DNA of 64,000 nucleotides from Siderastrea radians (Eukaryota > Cnidaria > Anthozoa > Scleractinia > Rhizangiidae): positions 7,133,294-7,197,293 of the forward strand of contig OZ024898.1 of the NCBI GenBank assembly GCA_964017195.1, in the 5' to 3' direction. The position numbers were made by a program, and so were the translations under genes. The first letter of the stretch is position 1. Each line of letters starts with the position of its first letter. The notes below the pieces were generated by a model. The model ran no database searches. It was not told the DNA's origin and saw only the letters and a program-made list of their open reading frames with translations. Positions 1-10,505 of the stretch are shown here, one piece after another.

Positions 1-683
1 TGTCAAGACTTAGTTGATGACATGTGGAAGTTGGTTACTGGTAAGGAATATTAAATGTCGTGCAAAATGACATATTGATGAAAACGGTTTTGACGTTTAT
101 TAGATATGGGTAACCAAGAATTAAGGACTTGGTCCCCGGTAGACCACATGGAAAATTTTGAGTATATTTGCCCTAGTATGATCATGCCTTTGGGAACTTT
201 AAGCCGTACGTAAAAAAAGAACGGCTGTTCGGCTGCTAACACTCGGTCTGATAATTTTGGAATATGCAAAGTTTGTCGGTGCCTGGTTATGAAAAATTCC
301 CCTAGAATGATAGCTGTAAGTAGTTATATATGCTGTGGTAGTTGTTCATTTCTTTTCATTTCTGTTGGAAATACTTATGACACAGGTTGCTATATGTATT
401 TAGTCTGGCTTTATAGCTCTTTACCTTCCAGAAAGGTTTTTTGGTTGTAATAATTATTCGCACTAGACGCTCTAGAACAGTAAAAGGAAATCTTATCCCT
501 TTAAGTTGTGCAAATCTTTATATATCCTCAGAACTTTTGTATTAAACATTTGCTTTCATTTTTCACATCCAGATGAAGGGAAACCCAAACAAGATAACGC
601 AGTTTCCGACCGTTCTTCTGAAGATTCCCAAAGTAGACAGATAACAAGTGGAAGCCAATGTGTTCAGAGTAAGCATGAAAGCA

Positions 684-685
<2 letters not shown>
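1..685. other. No supported gene
   Basis: No recognisable gene or mobile element. A stretch at 573-668 on the plus strand follows a plausible 3' splice site (pyrimidine-rich tract ending CAG at 570-572) and ends at GTAAGC, and would encode a polar Ser/Asp/Gln-rich peptide. It has no recognisable homology and no partner exons, so it is only a possible exon. Confidence 0.3.
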
Positions 686-737
<52 letters not shown>

Positions 738-751
738 CACCACCACCACCA

Positions 752-790
<39 letters not shown>

Positions 791-855
791 GTCTGTCTGT
801 CTATCTGTCTATCTGTCTGTCTGTCTGTCTCACTCACTTACTCACTCACTCACTA
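686..855. repeat. Compound microsatellite (CTA)n-(CCA)n-(CTGT)n-(CTCA)n
   Basis: Four simple repeats follow one another without spacers: ACT/CTA triplets to about 728, CCA triplets to about 752, CTGT tetramers with a few CTAT variants to about 828, then CTCA tetramers. Each looks derived from its neighbour by one base change. The homopolymer peptides encoded here are a by-product. Confidence 0.95.
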
Positions 856-1417
856 GTGGCGCTATTTGTTCTTTTTTCGCTTTGTTTTTCGTTTGCCGCT
901 GTTTATTTGTTCAGCTGACTTCTTTCCCGTCTCCTAATCTCCTTGTGTAAATGGCCTCTTCCTTTCAGTATTTCGCTGATCCCTTTGGTTATTCATTTTG
1001 TCTTTATAGATTCTTTCTTCACAAGACATACCCCTTCTGTGTGCAGTCTCATTTAGTGTGGGCAATTCATCTAAAGACGACCTAAAAGGTACTTATGTTT
1101 AAAATAATTACATAGGAAGTCGCTTGGTCGTCAGTTAAAGTTATAAAAAGTGCAGGTGAAACAGTTTGGCAAAGACAATGCTGAAGGGTTCAAGAAGGCG
1201 TTGTTAGTGTTGATATTCTACAATGCTCACACTCGTGTTCAGTTGAAGTACGATATGGGGATAATTATTGATCAGCGGACTAAGCCAAGCTCAAAGGTCC
1301 TGGCTTAGGGGTGCCAGGGTGAACAATACGACCCATGCGAATTCACTGATGGGTGCGTAGACTCTTCCCTTTCAGCAATTCGTTGAAAACTGAGCACAAG
1401 CAGAATATTTCTTGTCT
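856..1417. other. No recognised feature
   Basis: Unique-looking AT-rich sequence. I see no coding potential or repeat structure between the microsatellite and the left end of the Ngaro-like element. Confidence 0.4.
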
Positions 1418-1553
1418 AATTCTGCACTTAGTAACAAAAACACCAAGACACCTTTTTCTTTCTTTGGGTATGGAAGTTTATTGCTAACTATAAAAACCGT
1501 ACAAACATGCTGGACATGAGCAAGTAAAAGTAGCTAATAAACTTCGCCCACCA
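1418..1553 (-). repeat. Split direct repeat B2 (outer 3' end of the Ngaro-like element)
   Basis: 136 bp copy of B1 (1767-1902) at a constant offset of 349 bases. It forms the terminal repeat at the element's 3' end. A 34 bp spacer (1554-1587) separates it from A2. Confidence 0.9.
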
Positions 1554-1587
1554 GCACCTAGACTAAGAACTGGGTGGGTGGGAAGGG

Positions 1588-1771
1588 AAATAGAAAAAAT
1601 ACTCGAATCACTGGGAACAATTATTCTAACGTGCTCAAAACCAGAAAGAAACTACACACGTGTCTAGTCGATGAAAGTTAATAACTAGTATGAACTCAAC
1701 AATATTTAACAGATTGCTCTCCAAGACCGTTTAGAATTACCTATTTTAACTAGGTCAAAATAACACAATTC
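1588..1771 (-). repeat. Split direct repeat A2
   Basis: 184 bp copy of A1 (6254-6437) at a constant offset of 4666 bases, with one visible mismatch. It overlaps B1 by the five bases AATTC (1767-1771). Confidence 0.9.
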
Positions 1772-1902
1772 TGCACTTAGTAACAAAAACACCAAGACAC
1801 CTTTTTCTTTCTTTGGGTATGGAAGTTTATTGCTAACTATAAAAACCGTACAAACATGCTGGACATGAGCAAGTAAAAGTAGCTAATAAACTTCGCCCAC
1901 CA
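1767..1902 (-). repeat. Split direct repeat B1
   Basis: 136 bp repeat lying directly downstream of the recombinase reading frame and abutting A2, as expected for Ngaro/PAT elements. Confidence 0.9.
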
Positions 1903-1967
1903 ACGAACCCCAAAGAAAGAAAGAAAAGGTGGCGGTGCGAGCCGGTACACGCAAATGACTCTACAAA

Positions 1968-2967
1968 CTAACAAGTCAATTTGGCCGCGATATCGGAGGC
2001 CACTTTAAATCGGGCAGCTAAAGAGTATTCTAAATAGCTTTTATAAGCGTCAGAGGACCAGTCCCCGAACACCTGAATAAGCTCACCCGGGACACCACAA
2101 CTGAAGGCAAATGATGCCGCCCCTCTACGAAAAGAGTGACCCCGATAAAGGGAAGGATGAGTGATCCCTGCCAAACTTAACTTGGAACGAAGAAAGGCGA
2201 CAAATTGATGCTTAGAAACTGAGAGGAAAGTTCCCTTACGAGAAAAATTAAAAAAAAAAGGCAGGAGCGTGAGAAGACGCTGGTACTAGTTCACACATTC
2301 GCTGAAACATGGCCACAGGACACAGCAGACTTCCCTTAATAGGAACCAGGGGTAGCAATAAACGACGCTCATTACATTGAATAGTCTTGGTCCATTTGAA
2401 CAAAACTAGAAGCCCACCCTCGGCGGTAAAAATATCACCCCTGCACAAATGTTTGGACTTATCAAACTGAGATGCAGACGCGGGCACAATATTAGAAACT
2501 CGAGCAAACAAGAAAAAGGTGAACAGAAAAGATGAGAGAAATGTAACTTGCCTCGAATCCTCAAGATTACATACAGAAATAATCTGAACTAATAATTCGG
2601 GAGTAATAGGCGGAGCTCTGTTAGGGGTATGTTTAGCTAGCCGCGCAATACCTTTCAAAGTTAAGCGAATCTCGAAAGAATCCAAAAACGGACAGTCATA
2701 CCCTGTCATAAGGTGTAACAACCTCACTCCACTAACGTAATTTCTAATAGACTGAGGAGTAAGTGAGCGACTTAAAAACTGACAATATAAACTAATGACC
2801 CGAGCAGTCGCAGGTACAGGTTGAAACTTAAAGTACAAGCAAAACGTTAAATAGTTCCGCCATTGCGTACGATGATTCTTGTTCGTGCCAGATGAGTATG
2901 CTGCTTGCCTGGAGACTTGCAAATCGCGTTCAAGTTGAAGGAGTTCATGTTCTGCAAAAGGAAAGAA
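1968..2967 (-). pseudogene. Tyrosine recombinase of the Ngaro-like element, broken by a homopolymer frameshift
   Basis: Two minus-strand frames together cover a tyrosine recombinase/phage-integrase domain. The 5' part (2967-2248) has the SAM-like N-terminal region and the first catalytic Arg context (LFARVSN). The 3' part (about 2247-1968) has the box II motif GHSFRRGAASF, a GDW and the nucleophile Tyr in DAYKSYLEYS. The break lies at a run of ten T (minus-strand sense, 2259-2250) that leads straight into TAA; a nine-base run would keep the frame. The enzyme would integrate the circular cDNA by strand exchange at the GAATT core. The frame is continuous with the upstream RT frame apart from a single TGA (2970-2968), and no ATG lies near its start. 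Readthrough, reinitiation or splicing would be needed for expression. Confidence 0.88.
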
Positions 2968-5055
2968 TCAGAAAGACTCGTTCAGTTCAAACAAAACGTT
3001 ATCGAATTCCTCAGATTGATACTGGATAGACGTAGCTGATTTAGCATGCAACTGAGCAGAGTAAAATTCAGGATTAAGATGCCAGCGTGACAACAAATCG
3101 GCCACCCTATTCTCAACTCCCGGTAAGTGCACCGCTCGCAGCTCAAACTCGTTAGTGGCAGAAACCAGCCAAATATTGCGTAATAGCCTTCCAAGAAGGG
3201 CGTCCCGTGTTTTACCAGAATTCAGCACTTGAACCACGGCTTCATTATCACAAAATACAGTTAGGCGCAGGCCCTTCCAAGCAGAGCCCCACAAGCGTAC
3301 AGCTACGAAGATCGCTAAACATTCCAGCTGATGGATAAACGGGAACTGAACTAGAACAGCAGCGGGAAATTCCTTGTGAAAAATCCTGCTACCACTGCAC
3401 CCGCCGCAACCAGTGAGACAAGCGTCTGTCGCGAAGACCCCGTCGGGAGAGGACCAACATGACGTATAAATGATGGAGACGCCATTAAACTGTGGCAGGA
3501 ACTCTTTCCACCACTTGATATCTTTGCGGCACTCGCTAGTCACGTTCACATGGTGATGATTCCGCTTCACGGACCGGAGAAGGTCAAGCAAGCGCATAAG
3601 AAAAATTCTACCCTGTCGTACACATTTCGAAACAAATGAGAGCTTTCCCAAAAGAGACTGAAGCTCCCGCTTGGTGGCGCTCTTTTTATGTAACCAAGTG
3701 TCAAGAAGAAGCGAGAGTTCCTGCACCCTTGCTGGGGTAACTGATATAGTCATGTCCACAGTATCAAATTGCACTCCTAAGCATGTCATCGTCGTAGAAG
3801 GCGGGCAGGCCTTTTCATGAGATTCGACGAGACCGAGATTATTTAACAGTGACTGTGTAAAACGGAAGGCACGATCAGCGTTGTCAGGAGTCTCAACCCC
3901 CTGAAAATCATCTAAGTAATTAAGGACATCGAAACCATGTTGCGCACAAATATACGACACTGCATTTGTTATCCGTTGGCAGGCCATAGCTGCTGACCTG
4001 AGTCCCATAGGTAAAACAATGTCCAAGAAGTATTGATCCTCCCACTTAAAACCCAGTAGAGGAAAGTCATAAGGGTCTACACGAAATTGCCGGTATGCTC
4101 TCTTTAAATCACGCTTGTAAATTAGACAACCTGGTCCTTTCTGAACCACTAGAGCAGCAATGCTGTCCACAGTAGGATAACTAAGCTGAAACTCTGAGCC
4201 GTCGACCACATTAGGCAAAATTCCGTCATTTACCGATGTACCAGGAGGCCAACTTAAGTCCAGAATGACCCGGCGTTCCGAAGTATCTTTCTTGGGTACC
4301 GTGTTGAGTGGAGATACAGCCATGCCGTTGCGGAAGGGAACCGAAATAAAAGGCCCAACGACAGATTTGCGAGCTAGTTCTCCTTGAAGATAAAAATGCA
4401 TATCCGACGGAAAATTCAATGCACCAGAATGGTTGCGAAAGTTACTCAAGGGGAAGCCGTGAACGTCATAAAGATAACCCACGGGCCACCCAAACTCCAA
4501 ATAGTCACAAACAATTGAATCACAGTAGTTGACCAGATAAGATCTCCACAATGAAAGATTTAAATGTGTTGACAATGGAATCCTGCAATGCTTGTAATTG
4601 TACGCACCCGACGCGTGAACTACTTCATGAAGGTTAATCTGCTTTTGAATAAAATCATTGTCAACAGTAAAAACATCTCGTACTGTAAACGAACAGGCAC
4701 TGTCACGACGGGCAATAGACTCACTGCTATCGCCCTTTGAGGCATCCGCACAAGCAGAAAAGGCTGTCACGCACCGGTCAACTGTATTATCCACGCATGT
4801 GGCCGCATTAGTCACATTGACTGATGAAACGAGAGAATCCAGCTCGTCCTCCACCGGAAAATTTGTCACGCAGGAATCAGGACTAGTGTCACGAGAATAG
4901 TCACGCTTAAAAACATCGAGAGAACATGTAGAGTCACGGAAAAGGTCACGCTCAAAAACATGAGAGGGTTCACGAGCAGAAAGTCGGGAGTGATCATGAA
5001 CAAACACATCTGAATACGCGGGAGAAGAAACTTGAACATGTGAAGAATGATTCAT
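2968..5055 (-). CDS. Reverse transcriptase-RNase H polyprotein of the Ngaro-like element
   Basis: A 695-residue intact frame. Residues 1-130 are Ser/Asp-rich and unrecognised. The RT domain covers about 200-450, with VILDLSWPPG at 263-272, catalytic Asp316 in YKRDLKRAYRQF, and the YLDD box at 380-383. RNase H follows at about 540-660, with acidic residues in FATDA (Asp544), QLECL (Glu578) and FCDNEA (Asp603) and a terminal HLPGVENRVADLLSRW. This RT-RH block is typical of DIRS-order elements. There is no aspartic protease or DDE integrase, which separates it from Gypsy and Copia. It starts at an ATG 33 bp after the Gag stop. The frame is unbroken, so this part could still be functional. Confidence 0.92.
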   Translation of the reverse strand: MNHSSHVQVSSPAYSDVFVHDHSRLSAREPSHVFERDLFRDSTCSLDVFKRDYSRDTSPDSCVTNFPVEDELDSLVSSVNVTNAATCVDNTVDRCVTAFSACADASKGDSSESIARRDSACSFTVRDVFTVDNDFIQKQINLHEVVHASGAYNYKHCRIPLSTHLNLSLWRSYLVNYCDSIVCDYLEFGWPVGYLYDVHGFPLSNFRNHSGALNFPSDMHFYLQGELARKSVVGPFISVPFRNGMAVSPLNTVPKKDTSERRVILDLSWPPGTSVNDGILPNVVDGSEFQLSYPTVDSIAALVVQKGPGCLIYKRDLKRAYRQFRVDPYDFPLLGFKWEDQYFLDIVLPMGLRSAAMACQRITNAVSYICAQHGFDVLNYLDDFQGVETPDNADRAFRFTQSLLNNLGLVESHEKACPPSTTMTCLGVQFDTVDMTISVTPARVQELSLLLDTWLHKKSATKRELQSLLGKLSFVSKCVRQGRIFLMRLLDLLRSVKRNHHHVNVTSECRKDIKWWKEFLPQFNGVSIIYTSCWSSPDGVFATDACLTGCGGCSGSRIFHKEFPAAVLVQFPFIHQLECLAIFVAVRLWGSAWKGLRLTVFCDNEAVVQVLNSGKTRDALLGRLLRNIWLVSATNEFELRAVHLPGVENRVADLLSRWHLNPEFYSAQLHAKSATSIQYQSEEFDNVLFELNESF

Positions 5056-5088
5056 TGTCCGGTCCGGGTAATTAAGATTCGCAGTCAG

Positions 5089-6249
5089 TCACGAGTCGCC
5101 AGCGGTCACGGTCGTTTGTTGTGACCTCTGGTGAGGACACTCAGTTGAGAACTCTGAATGAAATTTCTTGGCTTTCTCCTTGATCCAGCAATTTGCACAA
5201 ATGTGGCAAAGCCATTTCCTTTCCCCTTTGACCAGAGCGTAATGATCCTTATTATGAGGGCACGTACCGCGTTGAAATTCACGACAAAATAAAATATTGG
5301 GGGCGTTCCTCTTTAACTCTTTCGACACAGCGGCCGACGTCACTCGCTTTGTGCATCCTGCCATTGCCCGAATTTCGAGAGACGTAAAAGAGTCCCCCCA
5401 GTTAAGGCGACCACGCTCTATTTCCATAAGTACGGCTGCGTGAAAGGCTCTCACTGCGCTCCATTCGTACACGCTGGCCAGATACATTAGTTGAGTCAAA
5501 TGCTCGATTCGAGCCTGGCGTTCTGTCGGCGAAATCTTGGTTAGCGACAAAATGCTACTGTACCCCGCTACAAATTCCTCTATTGAGAGGTCATCATAGC
5601 GCACGTCTTTGCTGACATAGCTTAGGGAAAGCTCACTTTGTGGCCAAAGTTGCGGCCGCACCACTCTAGAAACGACCTTAGCGGTTTTACCAGATGTTAG
5701 TTTCTTACCTCGGCGACGGCGTGAATGGTGCCGATGATCCTTCTCTTCCTCCGGCGAGCTGGTGTCTGAGTCCGAGTCAGACTCAGTCGGCTTGTGCTCA
5801 GATAGCCCCATCTTCCCCATTTGTTTTTCTACATCCCGAGCCAGGGAATCAAAAGAACGTAAACCAAGCGACGTAACTGCCTTCGATGATTCACTCACAT
5901 CACTCTGATTGGCACCTTTAGCGAGGGCTTTGTTTTCGGCACGAAGTTTATCCAGCCGTGCACGCAATCGAGCCTTTTCTTTGGTACGCTCTGCTTCCAG
6001 TGCTTCCTTTTTCTTTTGCTTGAAATCTGATTGAACCTTCTCCTCAGCCGCCAATAATTCCCTCAGACAGCTGAGTTCGCTGTCCTCTTCTTCATCTTCG
6101 ACGCCGCCACACGCCCCTTGCTCAGGCACTTTCGACACATCGGCAGACTTACTGAACAGCGCAAAGATCTCCTCTTCAGAACCACTTGTCAGACCCTCGT
6201 TAAGTTTCGCGTAATCAACCTTTGGTTTACTTCGAAGATTGTAAGGCAT
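5089..6249 (-). CDS. Gag-like ORF1 of the Ngaro-like element
   Basis: A 386-residue intact frame, the first ORF after A1. The N-terminal half is highly charged, with a long predicted coiled coil at about 60-115 rich in Glu, Lys, Arg and Ala, then an acidic Ser/Asp stretch and a basic RRRRGKK patch near 180. The C-terminal part (about 310-375) has clustered Cys and His (FCREFQRGTC, CHICANC, then a later His and Cys), a likely zinc-binding nucleic-acid module as in DIRS-order Gag proteins. Its role would be to package element RNA into particles. Assignment rests on position and composition, since Gag sequences diverge quickly. Confidence 0.8.
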   Translation of the reverse strand: MPYNLRSKPKVDYAKLNEGLTSGSEEEIFALFSKSADVSKVPEQGACGGVEDEEEDSELSCLRELLAAEEKVQSDFKQKKKEALEAERTKEKARLRARLDKLRAENKALAKGANQSDVSESSKAVTSLGLRSFDSLARDVEKQMGKMGLSEHKPTESDSDSDTSSPEEEKDHRHHSRRRRGKKLTSGKTAKVVSRVVRPQLWPQSELSLSYVSKDVRYDDLSIEEFVAGYSSILSLTKISPTERQARIEHLTQLMYLASVYEWSAVRAFHAAVLMEIERGRLNWGDSFTSLEIRAMAGCTKRVTSAAVSKELKRNAPNILFCREFQRGTCPHNKDHYALVKGERKWLCHICANCWIKEKAKKFHSEFSTECPHQRSQQTTVTAGDS

Positions 6250-6253
6250 AGTA

Positions 6254-6437
6254 AAATAGAAAAAATACTCGAATCACTGGGAACAATTATTCCAACGTGC
6301 TCAAAACCAGAAAGAAACTACACACGTGTCTAGTCGATGAAAGTTAATAACTAGTATGAACTCAACAATATTTAACAGATTGCTCTCCAAGACCGTTTAG
6401 AATTACCTATTTTAACTAGGTCAAAATAACACAATTC
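6254..6437 (-). repeat. Split direct repeat A1 (outer 5' end of the Ngaro-like element)
   Basis: 184 bp match to A2. It should contain the promoter of the element. The outer end reads GAATT in the sense orientation, matching the outer end of B2. Confidence 0.9.
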
Positions 6438-7269
6438 ACATTTATAGCAAGGGGGTTACGTAATAGCACGTGGACTTCTTCGCCCGACTATAAAGGCTCA
6501 CCAATTTAGAATATTGCAACCTCGCATCTCAATATGAGCGTTATGAATAGTGTGAAAAGGACGAGACGGCTCAGAGTCGACTTTCTGAGTTGTATGTGAA
6601 GCATTTTGTCATCAATATGTAAAGCCTGGTGAGTTATAGTCTGTACTTTGAACTACGGGCTTTGCCTTTTAATTCGAGGGAAACTTTTCCAGAGCTTGAC
6701 ACTGAACTTTTCACCTAACTTTCCACCGTGGAAACTGAATGTGAAAAGTTACTTTCCATAGACAAGAAAAGTACTTTCCAAAAGTACAGCAACATTTTCC
6801 ACTAACCAAGCCAAGAATCTAAGTGTAGTGTTTAAGTTTTTCTCTACCTCAAACAAAGAATGTTCTTCTTAGAAACCATGGTTAATCGGTGTATTTTGGG
6901 ATCTTCCTCTTTGTCCAATAGACATCCAAAACTGAAATGCAGGTACTGGAGTGAATACAGCACATTTGGAACCCTGTCACTGTAGTTGATACCCTTTTCC
7001 ACAGAGCTCTTAAAGTAGGATGGGTGTAGGTACTGGAAATGTAAGTTTTAGACCATTCCATTTTTCATTCGCAGACAGAGAAAGCAAATGTGGATCAGTT
7101 TTTTGGATGCTCTGAAAACGCTCTTCCAGGTAAACGATAATGCAAATAGTGATCTGTGGTGTGGCTTTTGTGTTGAATTGAATAGAATCCCTTTTGAGTG
7201 AAGCATCTTGATAAATAAGAAAGATGTTATGTTGAGTACGTTACAAACGCGGGACAAAGGGAAAAATCT
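6438..7269. other. No recognised feature
   Basis: No ORF, structural RNA or repeat that I can support. 6690-6800 has several short echoes of the word CTTTCCA with no clear period. Confidence 0.4.
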
Positions 7270-7345
7270 GAGTTCCCGACAACAGTCGAACCCATGACCT
7301 TTTGTGCACCAGTCGGATGCTCTAACCACTAAGCTGCGAATCTCG
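7270..7345 (-). repeat. tRNA-derived SINE head
   Basis: On the minus strand the segment reads like a degenerate tRNA: an A-box-like AGCTTAGTGGTTAGAGC near 7335-7319, and about 45 bases further on a B-box-like GGGTTCGACTGTT near 7293-7281. The acceptor stem does not close well, so this is a pol III-derived SINE head and not a working tRNA gene. The body and tail boundaries are unclear. Confidence 0.65.
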
Positions 7346-7909
7346 TACCCAGGGTCCTCAGGATTCTTGGTCAGCGGGCGCTTGCCAGGAGAGACTCTGG
7401 GATACTGGAATTTTTACCACAAAAATCCTTTGGTTACCGGTGCTTAGTTTTGTTACAGTGAACAGCCAATAAAAAATCGTAGTTTTTCAAATGCGCTTGA
7501 GTCTTTCCCGGCGACTACCCGCTGACCAAGGAGCTTGAGTAAGAGATTGCTGGCGAGGGAGATAAAAGTCGCCATTTCCAACACTCTGGAGAAAATTTTC
7601 AAAGTATGAACTAGGTCTTCCTAACATTGCTATAGGTTGAAGTGTGGCGTAGTCTAGACTATCTTTGGGTTTAGTCTAAGTGACGTCATCTTTCGAAAAA
7701 AAAGCACTTAACTTTTCTGAGGCATGCCAAAACATCCAATGTGAAATTGGCGAAGAGCGCTGTAGTGAATTACCCCTGTTCTTTTACAATCGTCCTAGCT
7801 CTTCACTACAATACTACTTGTTGCTGCTGCTATAGTATCATAAAAATGAGCGTGGATGACTTTGTAATCTCAGGGGAATGTTTTAAGGGCACGGTATAGA
7901 TATGCCGGC
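7346..7909. other. No recognised feature
   Basis: Intergenic or repeat-derived sequence without a recognisable gene. No boundary sequences were found for a mobile element here. Confidence 0.35.
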
Positions 7910-8790
7910 CCTTTCAAATTAACAAAGTCCTTTGGGGAAGTAGTGGTAGTATTTTTAGATGGACTGTGGTATATCCTAATCTGTTGCAAGAGTCAGTAGT
8001 ACGACCATCTCCCATCAGTAAGAACAAGCTTGGATAAAAAGTATTCATTACATCCCCATCCTCACGCTCCATAAGCACAGCACAGCACAGCACAGCACAG
8101 CACAGCACAGCACAGCACAGCACAGCACAGCACAGCACAACACAGCACAGCACAGCACAACACAGCACAGGTAACCCACAGTTAACCCGTGACACCGTAT
8201 TTCTTTTGCTACTTCAAGTTTTACGAAAAGTCTATTTACTTAAGTTTCTTAAATACATGGTTTTGAGTTTGTGCCCTTCAACTTTGCTCACATGGAAACT
8301 TTGATACCTCTGTTGAAGAACAAATTGCCGTACGGTTATCTTTAATATTTTGAAAATCTTCACAACTCTACAGTTCATCTGTCCTTTTGTTTCATTGTAC
8401 TCCAGCCGTGCGTATTCTTTACGCCACTCTCCTCGAAACCCATGACCGATCATTAAAGTTACTGAAATCAAAATATATTAAATCTAATGAGGCTTTAGCC
8501 AGTGCTTCACACACCAAAACTTCAAGTACACAAACTGCTGACACCCGTGGGTTTCAAAACTTATTCTCAACGATAATTCTTTTGCGGAATAATTACTCTC
8601 TCCTGCGCGATAACACGTGATAGGCTATTGATATCCTGTGTACAAACCATTTTAGTTATTACTACACACTTTTCTAAAGGACTCCTCTCACCTGGACGAT
8701 CAAACTGGGCAAACTGCAGATACTCTTAAGTTCAAAACATTTACTGAAGAACAGTCTTTTAAGGACTATTCTAACCCATGGGATTAAACT
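7910..8790 (-). repeat. Dispersed repeat, inverted partner of 30345-31470
   Basis: The segment matches the reverse complement of 30345-31470 over nearly its whole length, for example the flank with CCATCTCCCATCAGTAAGAA and the stretch around CCCATGGGTTAGAATAGTCC. It contains a CAGCA pentamer tract. The partner carries about 110 extra bases (near 30900-31010) and a longer pentamer tract. No protein is recognisable. Confidence 0.85.
8076..8168. repeat. Pentanucleotide microsatellite (CAGCA)n
   Basis: About 18 tandem CAGCA units with few variants, within the dispersed repeat. The orthologous position in the inverted copy (31064-31310) has about 49 units. Confidence 0.95.
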
Positions 8791-9239
8791 AAAGAGGATA
8801 CTGAGACGTAGGATCGAAGGATCAAACCATTTCATGGGGACGTCAAGCTAAGGTTAAGCAAAAATGTGGCTCTAAAACACTTTTTCTAGTTCTTACTTTT
8901 AAAGGACTAACACGTATTTTTTTCGACAGGCAAGTAGTGGAAGCCCACTTCTCCGACTGGTTACATGACTGTGCTTCAATCTCTGTTCATATTTCCTTGT
9001 ATAATTTTAGTTCAAGTAGCCGTTTTGGTAAAAAAAATCTTTATAACGCATGATTCCCTTGCGCTCATTTTTTCCTCTTGAAATGTAAAAGCGAATGAGT
9101 AGCAAGATTAGTTTTAGCCTGTTTAGTAGATTGAACGTTTAGCATTTTTGCAGTACATAGTCAAATTTTGAAAACTGCGGCACATCAGTTGTTTGTCAGA
9201 AACAAAACAGTCAATAATTTCAAGTGATAGTTTTACACC
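8791..9239. other. No recognised feature
   Basis: AT-rich sequence with no coding or repeat signal that I can support. Confidence 0.35.
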
Positions 9240-10045
9240 TGACGCAAATAGTGCATTTGGTAGGTTTAGTCCCTATGAATCTTAGTTGGTTAATTTAGTT
9301 AGTGAAACTAGTTAGTTTCGTTGATTAGTCAGTTAGTCAGTCAGTCAGTCAATCAGTCGGTCAGCCAATCAGTCAGTTTATCAGTCAGTCAGTCAATCAG
9401 TTAGTCAATCAGTCAGTCATTCAGTCAGTCGGTCAGTCAATCAGTCAATCAGTCAGTCAGTCAATCAGTCAGTCAATCAGTCAGTCAGTCAATCAGTCAG
9501 TCAGTCAGTCAGTCAGTCAATCAGTCAGTCAGTCAGTCAATCAGTCAGTCAGTCGGTCAGTCAGTCAGTCAATCAATCAGTCAGTCAGTCGGTCGGTTGG
9601 TCAGTTGATCAGTCGGTCAGTCGGTTACCTACGCAGTTAGATCGGTTCAAAAAGTTAAGTTAGTTATCATTAGTAGTAAATTTGTTACCTTGTTGATTTA
9701 CTGGCAGGTTGGTTTGTTAGCCAGTTATTAAATTAGGTAGGTTTTCGTCAGGACGTTTAAAGAGTAGTCAGTTAATTTATCTTGTTTGGTTAATCCGTTT
9801 GACTTGCTAAGCCTGCTTAGCTAGTAAATTGGTTAATTTGACTAGCTTGGGTTACTAAAAAATAAGCCGATAAAAAATTAGCTGAGCTACTCATATGTGT
9901 TGTGGTTTAGTTAATGTAGTTTGTTTAATGTCTAATTAAAATAGTTCATATAGTTTTAATTAATTAGCTTAATCAGTTTGATTAGGTGGAAAAATTAGTT
10001 CACTTTGTTTAATATTTTATGAAGTACAGTTTGTTGATTATTTAC
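9240..10045. repeat. CAGT microsatellite in a TAGTT-rich low-complexity tract
   Basis: 9330-9625 is a (CAGT)n tract interrupted regularly by CAAT variants. On both sides the sequence decays into imperfect TTAGT/TAGTT words to about 10045, as if an old tetramer array had eroded outward. The same vocabulary dominates part of R1 and R2. Confidence 0.85.
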
Positions 10046-10505
10046 CGGGTTCTATCTAGGGTATTTGAGGGGTAAAAGCTCCCCCCCAAAAAATGCGCAG
10101 CTCCCCCCCCCCCAAAAAAAAATTTTGTTATCATTACAGTGTATAAGTAGCTATATCGGAAAAATCATTCATGCCGTTGTTGAGTTTATTTATGTTATTC
10201 ACTTTCTAACAATGAGTATGTATAAATATTTGTGCAATTAGACATGTCGGGTAACTCTTCTGTTCACGTGAGCAAATATCGGAGCTAAGTGTAACATTGT
10301 CAGAACGTGGTCACGACTAAAAAATAAGATAAAATACCACTGTAACATTAACTCAAAATTGTCTCAAAGTGTACCAGATTGCATCGCAGTGCATATTCAT
10401 TTCAAAACATTTCCCGGGGGACATGCCCCCGGACCCCGCTAGGAAGCTCGTAGCCTTTGGCCACTCGGGATTTCTCCCCCAAACAATAAATTCTTGATAG
10501 AACCC
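10046..10505. mobile_element. Candidate MITE with GGGTTCTATC ends
   Basis: GGGTTCTATC near 10048 is matched in inverted orientation by GATAGAACCC near 10497. The interior has no coding capacity and includes C-runs, A-runs and a GC-rich palindromic word around CCCCCGGACCCC. No convincing target-site duplication is visible, so the superfamily is unknown. Confidence 0.5.

Larger units (their letters stand above)
1418..6437 (-). mobile_element. Ngaro-like tyrosine-recombinase retrotransposon, nearly complete
   Basis: A 5.0 kb element read on the minus strand: A1 repeat (6437-6254), Gag-like ORF, RT-RNase H ORF, tyrosine recombinase, then B1 (1902-1767), A2 (1771-1588) and B2 (1553-1418). This split direct repeat layout is diagnostic of the Ngaro/PAT branch of the DIRS order, which integrates by tyrosine recombinase rather than DDE integrase. 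A1 and A2 (184 bp) differ by one base that I can see; B1 and B2 (136 bp) look identical. That suggests recent insertion. No methyltransferase domain, a DIRS1 hallmark, is visible. Both A and B carry GAATT at their shared boundary, and the same bases occur at the two outer ends. This is the expected short recombination core with no target-site duplication. Confidence 0.92.

Noticed and set aside
506..950. Frames encoding poly-Leu, poly-Pro, poly-Tyr and poly-His
   Set aside because: They are read through the compound microsatellite.
4658..4900. An open frame on the plus strand within the Ngaro-like element
   Set aside because: Antisense shadow of the RT-RNase H frame.
9330..9625. A CRISPR-like array
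   Set aside because: A pure tetranucleotide repeat with no spacers; the organism is eukaryotic.
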